64,000 nucleotides of DNA from assembly GCA_963920575.1 (NCBI GenBank), contig OY986974.1:7454617-7518616 (forward strand), given 5' to 3'. The stretch is from Narthecium ossifragum. Taxonomy: Eukaryota; Streptophyta; Magnoliopsida; Dioscoreales; Nartheciaceae. Below the pieces are notes generated by a model. That model saw only the letters and a program-made list of their open reading frames with translations, did no database searches and was not told the DNA's origin. Shown here piece after piece: positions 57,201 to 64,000 of this stretch. Numbering within the stretch: position 1 is the first letter of the stretch; each line of letters begins with the position of its first letter. A program made the translations under genes and the position numbers.

Positions 57201-58128
57201 CATGTCCGACAAAGGTGATTTGTTTCGTGTCCGGTTTACCGATAAGAACTATTCTACTTGGGAATTTCAGTTCCATTTGTTTGCCAAAGGCAAGGAACTG
57301 TGGGGTCATACTGATGGCTCAAAGAAGTGTGAAGGAAGTGATGCTGCCAAGGAAACTTGGGAAGTAAAAGATGCAAGGGTTATGACATTGATTCTTAGTT
57401 CTGTAGAGCCTCACATCGTCCTTAGTTTCCATCTTTACAAAACAGGAAGTTCCCCTGCGAGTAACCTGCAAGCTCAAATTCGAACTGGAAACGACGAGCA
57501 GAATTGTTTTGGTTATAGATTTTCTTCAGATATTAACCCGTTCTAATCTTATGAATCGTGATCCTCCACCATCCTTGGATGTCTGTCTAGGAGAACTTCT
57601 ACCAGAGGAACAACGGACAAGAACTCAGGTTGCCAAGGAGCACCAAGCCTCTTCCAGTGGACCTTTGAGTGTCGCTTATGCTGTGCAAGGAAAGGGACGT
57701 GACAAGCGCTCAGTCCAGTGTTATAGCTGCAAGGGGTATGGACATATCACAACTAATTGTCAAAAGAAGTTTTGTAATTACTGCAAGAAGGCTGGACATA
57801 TCATCACTACATATTCCATTAGGCCTTAGAATTGCCAGCAAGGGGCGTATTATGCTGATGTGTCTGTTGCTACCACTGTACCAACTGCTGCTCACACGTC
57901 AGCTCCTAGCCCATCACCATCCACCTTGACTTCCACAGGTGCTGTAACTCCAGAGAAGATTCAGGAAATGATCATCTCTGCCTTTTCCGCTCTAGGCATT
58001 TCAGGTAACCACAAACCTTGGTACTTTGATTCTGGTGCTTCTAATCATATGACATCTTCGTCTACCTCCCTTTCCCAGGTCAAGCCTTATGATTGCAACC
58101 TTTTTATCCACACAGCTAATGGGAGTGT
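57201..58128 (+). pseudogene. Ty1/copia gag-protease, broken
   Basis: MSDKGDLFRVRF starts a copia gag (NYSTWEFQFHLFAKGKELWG, ILSSVEPHIVL). A deletion and frame change at about 57430-57510 follow. The second part has two zinc knuckles, CYSCKGYGHITTNC and CNYCKKAGHIITTY, the last Cys being Tyr. A stop at about 57828 follows, then the protease start PWYFDSGASNHMT with active site DSGA. The reading ends at 58128, where another LTR is inserted. Integrase and RT are not seen. Confidence 0.88.
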
Positions 58129-59500
58129 TGATGAGTCATGAATTCTGCACAATTAAACCCCTTAAATTACCTTTGTTAACCTTAGAGTAGGTGTATTTGA
58201 TATCATATTGTTTGATTTCAGGTCTAGGTATAATTTGAGAAGAAATACAAGAAATTCGGCAAAAAATCATTAAATTCTACAAAAAAAAAAGACAGTTTCA
58301 TCGACTGTTTGGAAATAAATCATCAGAAATTCTACAAATGTCCAAAAATTCTGAAATTCTGGGAGATGAAAGAAGACTTGAAGAGCTACAACTTTCATGT
58401 TAAAGACTTTATGAGATTCTCTATAAATTGGCGCCAGTTTTGAAGCAAAGTTAGATTAAAAAGCTGAAGAAAATAATATTGATAACGTGGCATAAACCGA
58501 CCCTAACTAGACCGATCGATCAGCAATAGGTCCGACCGATCAATCGGATGACGTGACAAGTACAGAATTGAGGGAAATTAAAGTTTCACTTTAGTTATGA
58601 ATCCTAATTCCGAAGTTAAGGGTCTCTGCTATAAAAAAAGGGTTGTTTCTGCCGAATTGAGAGATCTTTTGGACCACTCTTGGAGAGGAAGGCTATAGTT
58701 TGGAAGACAGAGATCTTTCCATGGGGATTTACGATTTCTTTCTCAACAACTATAGATCTTACCCAAAAAATGAGTGGTTAATTCCTATAGTTAGGGATCT
58801 CATGAAAACCCTAGTGTAACCCTTAATTTTTCTTTAGTTTAATTTTTGTAAACTTCTTCTCAATATGATCCCTTGAATACGGTTTTATTGATACAGATTT
58901 GAGGGATCAGAGCTTCTTTGAAGTGCTTTTAGTCACATAAACTTTCTGTGATTGTTTGTGTAGATCCTTGAGATGGTTTTAATGTGGTTTTTGTTTGCCT
59001 TTGAGATAATCTATATTAAGTGAAGATAAATCGTGCTAAGGTCATTAAAAGTACAATAATTTAAGATAATTATAGGACCAAAAACGATTTATGCTAAACG
59101 AAGATAAGTTATGCCGTTGAGAACAGTAACCTTCTTTTAGGGATTCATGTAACCTTCTAGTCATATGATCCATAATGTTGAGAGAAGGGAATAAGAGGAT
59201 AACTAGAGAAGAGTAAAGGTGAAGCTATAATGGATTGAGTAATCCCTTGGTAATTCTTAAATTGTTTAAAACCCCGATCACTTTAGTTGCTTTCTTAGGT
59301 GATTTAGATAATTCCACATTCAACTTTGATCACTCCGCTTAGTACTTGAGTTTTGAAAATTGATTTCGGTTTCTAATAATTTACCCTGTGGTTCAACTTC
59401 GAAATTCACTGCTATTCTACACTGTGTAGTTTAGTAATTGAATAATGATTAATTTGATTGAAATTTGTTGTGCTTTAACAACACCGTTTTGCGAAAGATA
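58129..59500 (+). repeat. 5' LTR of the Athila/Tat-like element
   Basis: Same family as 31200-32599 and 43309-44742. The start is shared with the 3' LTR at 63505 over hundreds of bases with scattered differences and small indels. For example, a run of A residues and one of the two 'gaccgatcgatc' phrases differ at 58510 and 63885. Confidence 0.85.
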
Positions 59501-60261
59501 AATTTTTTGGCGTAGTAGCCAGGGATTTTCGACGGTTAATTGGACTTTCTCGTGACTCTTTTTATTTGCTTAGTTTTTTATCTTTTACTCTTTCTTTACT
59601 TTACACTATTTAGGATTTTTCTGATAATTTTTGAAATTTTTGTAGCATTGAATCGGATTTTCCTTGAAGGAAGCAGCTCACCTGCCACCTGGAGCGATCG
59701 GTCGGACCCCAAACCAACTACTTGGTACTGCGTAGTCAGGTAAGTTTTCTAACTCCAAAATTTTTCGTTTCGATCGTTGCTTTCGGGGTTTTCTCCTCTC
59801 CTCCGAATCTTCTGTTTTCTTTCCCTTATTGACGCGTGATCTTGCATGTGGCTGAATATTATATGCCACCGGGTGATACATCGTGGGATTATCACACCCT
59901 CAACATATGCACTTGTTTACACTAATGAAACATAATGATTTCTCAAACTCGGGCTATGATTCATATTCCTACTTTATAATCCAGATTTTATAGACCATAC
60001 ATACCCTAGTTGGCATCTCGAAGACTATCAACCTCCTAAAGTTCAACCATGAAATATAGAAACACCGGACCAAAATTTTGCACCTAGCTTTGAATAGCAA
60101 TATCTTCCACAAGTAACCTCTGACTCGACCTTGAACACGATCATGAGCTAAAGAGTCAAATGACTTTGATGAATAATGATCAATTATTGCTACGAAACGA
60201 TTTTAACTTTAATGCTCAATCAATTAAGAATTTAGAGACATAAATCAGACAACTAGCTTGT

Positions 60262-60888
60262 ATGGTGGATTCATATGATGATTACGTGAATGGTTTCGTT
60301 CATTATATTTGTGATGACAATGCTTGTGATGCTTATGTTTCTAATGAGAATGATGCATGTCATTATGGGATGTTTTCAAATGCTTTGACGAATCATGCAA
60401 CTATTGATGATATTTTACCACCACCTGAAAATAATATTCCTGAATGTTATATTAATGAATGCATACCTAACGAAATTGGGCCTTATATGTATTTCAATCA
60501 TGCTTTAAAATCCCAACTTTTTGATAGTGATGATGAGGATTGTTGTGATGAATTAACGGTTTTGCATGATGTATTGACTAATGATGTAGTGCCTATTTGC
60601 GTTGATAATAATAAGGATAAGCATGTTAGTGAGATCCCTTGTCAACAACCTCAATTTGAGCATCTACAATCTGCATTAACCACATTAGTTGAACATTGTG
60701 AGGAGAAGAACCATGATATGAGTGAAAATCATACCAATTTCTATCGTCCTTTCATCAAATATCGATTAAAACGTTCTCATTCCGTGCACACTTTGTTTGC
60801 TATGGACATTCATGTCTTCTTTGATGAAGCATGGTTGCATATCTTTACCATTCTCTGGGCCATCTATTTTTTCACATGGAATCATTGA
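60262..60888 (+). CDS. Uncharacterised acidic ORF of the LTR element
   Basis: 208 residues from MVDSYDDYVNGFVHY, open to a TGA at 60886-60888. It is Asp/Glu/Asn/Cys-rich in the middle (FDSDDEDCCDELTVLHDVL), then a basic patch (KYRLKRSHS) and a C-terminal hydrophobic segment (IFTILWAIYFFTW), so it could be a membrane-anchored or partly disordered product. It shows no zinc knuckle, protease or polymerase motif. The ATG at 60262 is in-frame and the flanks contain stops. I do not recognise the family. It may be a relic of the extra ORF found in Athila/Tat/Ogre elements, a captured host sequence, or an accessory factor. Confidence 0.45.
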   Translation: MVDSYDDYVNGFVHYICDDNACDAYVSNENDACHYGMFSNALTNHATIDDILPPPENNIPECYINECIPNEIGPYMYFNHALKSQLFDSDDEDCCDELTVLHDVLTNDVVPICVDNNKDKHVSEIPCQQPQFEHLQSALTTLVEHCEEKNHDMSENHTNFYRPFIKYRLKRSHSVHTLFAMDIHVFFDEAWLHIFTILWAIYFFTWNH

Positions 60889-61039
60889 CCTCCTAAATTT
60901 GATTTCGAAAACGTCTACCGAAAGACGTAAAATTACACGTTTGTTGGAAGACAACCCAGTCCTCTATACTTAGTTAGAATCTTATATTAGTTTAGGTTCT
61001 CTCTTTTCCTTTAGATTAGGCTAAACAAAAATCCACCTT

Positions 61040-61860
61040 CCGCCAAGCCACCGCGCCCTTGTTTTACCCTGGCCTTCCATCTCTCAAATTTTCCTAACTT
61101 TTCCCAATTTTCCTTGATTTTCTCTCTCCTTCACGCCTTGGCTCATTTGGCTCGCCCCACCCGTGCAGCTCACCAGCGAGCCAGGATATCATCGTCCCAG
61201 CTCCACTGCAGCTCTAATCGGCTCACCGGAGCCGATGACCGCCGTCACCTCTCAAGCTCTCTTAGACTACCCCTCCAGCATCCTTATTCCACCAACCTCC
61301 ATTGGCCTCGAAAGCACCTCCACTGCCGTCAACGACCCACCCCCAAACCCACCACCGACCACTACTCCGATCTCATCCACGGCCTCCCACTGCCATGAAC
61401 CACCTCTAAAAGCTTCCTTACGCCATCACAACCCTTTCTCATCCTTCCATGGCCTTGATTGCTGCATGGATCATTGGAATCCAACACCATCCATCCCAGA
61501 TCCACCGCATGGAGGGCCCAATCCTTTGATCTGACACCACAAGAAATCCTAAGGCTTCCACTATTCCATCCCCACCAACCTCGGCTTCCAATGACGACAT
61601 TTCACCATTGATATGCTAACGACAAGTTCTCAGTCGTCCAATTGCTGCTGGACGCGATCCAGGTGCTCCAAAGCTCAAATTTTTTATCCGAGGTCCAGAT
61701 TTTCTATCAGGACCATAACAAGCACCCTCAGGCCATCCAGCCATCCCAGAGCTTCCACGGGTGTTCAATTCTCTCTTTTTTCGTCAAGCTTCGAATCTAA
61801 TCTCGCCGCAGGTTGCAGACTGTGGAGGGGACGAACAGTTATATAGATGATGAATAGTTT
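61040..61860 (+). other. Pro/Ser-rich C-heavy stretch inside the LTR element
   Basis: It differs in base use from the AT-rich surroundings (CCACC, CTCC, GCC). Two overlapping frames (61114-61398, 61163-61534) look like low-complexity translation. It could be captured host DNA, since such elements lack their own genes, but no family is recognisable. Confidence 0.4.
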
Positions 61861-63504
61861 GGTGTTCTACAAAGATAATTTGATGTGCTGCTAGTTTCTT
61901 TGATCTCCTTTAATGCTTTCTTGTACATATTATATCTTCTTTGTTATGAATGCTTGTACAGGAAGGATATGCTAAGAATTACAAAGGAGACTGCCAAATT
62001 TTTTCATGAATTTAGTGCCTTTTGTATTCTTCCGGTAAAAATCTCTGTTATTTTTCTTAATCTTTTGGAAAGGTACTTTTTTTATTGGCAGAGGTGAACA
62101 TATTTGGATTTCGATCACATGTGGGTGGTGTCTACCTTTTTGGGAAAGTTTCAATTCCTTATGCCTCTTCTTCTCTGGGGTTTATAATTGAAATATTTTT
62201 ATATGCATCACTTGTTTAGCCTTGAGGTACAAGACATAACTGGCATAATATAATTCATTGTTATTGGCAGAGGCTTGCTAACCTTAAATTGCAAGCGAGA
62301 GAATTATTTTTGAGGCGTTCATTATTGTTATCTCTACCCTTTATTCTTTGATTTATTTTATGACTTAATCTAATTGAGGTCAATTACATTTAAGTTGGGG
62401 GTAGCATTCATGATTTGATGCTCAAATTTTTTTCGGATAACCGATATTATCACCCTTGAATTGTCATGAAAATGAAATTGTGATATTTATTGATGAAATA
62501 TGCTTGATTTAGAAACGTATTTTATGATTTACTCTGATTCTCATATGTAATATAAAATAGCTAAATTTTTGCTAAGAGTGATATTATTTCTATATTTCAA
62601 CACTTTTTGTCATAAATTAAGGACGACTTGACATATCCCAATGTACATGTTCACTTCCACATGTTGATGAGTTGAGATTAGATTCTAAGTATGATACTAT
62701 GATAGATTTATAATCTTATACTATGTTAAATGAACCAATGCAATCATATGAAAAAACTAAAATAAAAAAATAAAAAAAGGGTTTCATACTTAGTAGCTAG
62801 GCAAGGTGCCTAACAAGGTGTGTTGTTCTCGTAAAATAATTAAAATTCCTGGAAAAAAATGACTACTTATGATTTGTAGCCTTCATAGTTTGAGCATCAA
62901 AGTTTAAAAGATAACTATACTTAGTATCCTAAAGCCGTCTGGTTTGAAAGTCACTGGTTTGAACCTTGTTACAAAAACCATGAACAAAGCTTAAGAAATA
63001 ATAACATTGCACATGTCATTGGAAAAAAAAAAAATTGCAAAGTGGTGAATAAAAATATGTACTCGACCAAGTTAGTATTCTTGAATGGTTGAAGTGTTTG
63101 AATATAATTGATACTCTGAGACATGTTGAATTGTTGGAGTTATTCTTAATTGTGGTTAAATATATTGAAGTGTTGGAAAGGTATTTAGCATGCATTGATT
63201 TGTTATCTTATTATGGGTAGAAGAATAAATTCATGGGTGTGATTTCTATTTCATGTATTAGAGTTGATGAATGTTATGATTGATTTCTAATTGCTTGGTC
63301 AAGGGTTGAATAAATGTTTGTGGGTATCATCACTGCAAACACTCACGAGACTATAACTCGTCTATTGGGATAACCCAGGTATTTAAAGGCTTCTTGCATA
63401 TGTTAAGTGCAATCGTGAGACATACGAAACTGGCTAGTTAGATTTACTGCTTTCTTTTTATCTTTTCTTTGTTCGAGAACTAGCAAAGTATAAGTTGCGG
63501 GGTG

Positions 63505-64000
63505 TGATGAGTCATGAATTATGCATAATTAAACCACTTAAATTACCTTTGTCGGCCTAAGAGTAGGTGTATTTGATATCATATTGTTTGATTTCAAATC
63601 TAGGTATGATTTGACAAGAAATACAAAAACTTCGGCAAAAAATCATTAAGACTGCTTCGTCGATTGTTTGAAAATAAATCACCAGAAATTCTACAAATGT
63701 CAAAAAATTCTGAAATTTTGGGAGATGAAGGAAGACTTGAAGAGATACAATTTTCATGTTGAAGATTTTGTGAGATTCTTTATAAATTGGCACTAGTTTT
63801 GAAGCAAAATCAGATTTATAGAAGTTGGAATTAAAAGCTGAAGAAAATAATGCTGATGACGTGGCATAAACTGACCCTGACTAGACCGATCGATCGAAAG
63901 ACATGGCAAGTATGAAATTTAGGGAAATTAGAGTTTAACTTCAGTTATGAATCCTAATTTCGAAGTTAAGAGTCTCTGCTATAAAAAGGGGTTCTTTCTG
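63505..64000 (+). repeat. 3' LTR of the Athila/Tat-like element (partial)
   Basis: TGATGAGTCATGAATTATGC onward, parallel to 58129-58680. It continues past the window end. Confidence 0.88.

Larger units (their letters stand above)
58129..64000 (+). mobile_element. Non-autonomous Athila/Tat-like LTR element, right end outside the window
   Basis: 5' LTR 58129 to about 59500 (TGATGAGTCATGAATTC...). A PBS-like TTTGGCGTAGTAGCCAGG lies at about 59506-59523, resembling the TTTGGCGCCGTTGCC site of Athila/Tat elements. Interior is about 4 kb, with a purine tract 'aagttgcggggtg' at 63492-63504 and a 3' LTR starting at 63505 and leaving the window. The interior has no gag, protease, RT or integrase. It holds one long ORF (60262-60888), a 'ggaagacaacccag' motif that often follows the pol of Athila/Tat elements, and a T/C-rich stretch. 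It is inserted in copia protease sequence. Confidence 0.8.

Overview
The window is TE-dominated nuclear DNA from a flowering plant. The evidence is spliced exons of a plant xanthine dehydrogenase (XDH), with introns of 0.3 to over 4 kb, lying in a sea of nested LTR retrotransposons, solo LTRs and small DNA transposons. The XDH C-terminus reads closest to what I remember of monocot XDH, but I cannot place the species. One 200-base N run (5938-6137) is an assembly gap.

The only host gene I can support is XDH, seen twice on the minus strand. Copy B (19474 down to 12726) has four joined exons covering both iron-sulfur domains and the FAD domain (610 codons, open throughout). Just past its exon 4 an LTR-element start lies in the intron, and no molybdopterin-domain exon follows in the window. 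Copy A (56131 down to 52816) consists of the last three exons, ending at a normal stop. Copy A's C-terminal exons lie upstream of copy B's exon 1 on the same strand. This fits two tandem XDH genes with TE-swollen introns; a rearrangement or misassembly is the alternative.

Layout. 1-5.5 kb: a decayed CRM/Reina-like chromovirus on the minus strand and, inverted to its 5' LTR, a solo LTR of the same family. 6.24-8.14 kb: a complete Pack-MULE (about 112-bp TIRs, 9-bp TSD) carrying pieces of isocitrate lyase and probably of a receptor kinase. 8.2-12.66 kb: a non-autonomous LTR element split by a Cassandra-type (5S-bearing) TRIM with an inverted left end. 12.7-19.5 kb: XDH copy B, its first intron loaded with hAT-like and other MITE-like elements, one of which carries an ENPP-type phosphodiesterase fragment. 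20.2-32.6 kb: Tekay/Del-type and Athila/Tat-type LTRs, several of them solo with clean 5-bp TSDs. 33.1-34.1 kb: a PIF/Harbinger Myb-like ORF1 with one nonsense codon. 35.2-40.3 kb: LTR remnants and a 2.4-kb solo LTR. 40.5-51.6 kb: a Ty1/copia insertion whose two LTRs share the TSD CCCCA. It holds a decayed Tekay chromovirus whose expected 5' LTR is replaced by a Cassandra LTR. 52.8-56.1 kb: XDH copy A. 57.0-58.1 kb: a broken plus-strand copia gag-protease. 58.1 kb to the end: a non-autonomous Athila/Tat-like element with an unknown acidic ORF.

The most unusual pattern is the 8-mer GATCGATC at the centre of short, variable-arm palindromes. I count about 50 copies where about one is expected by chance. 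They cluster inside the LTRs of at least four unrelated LTR families, including one Cassandra copy.
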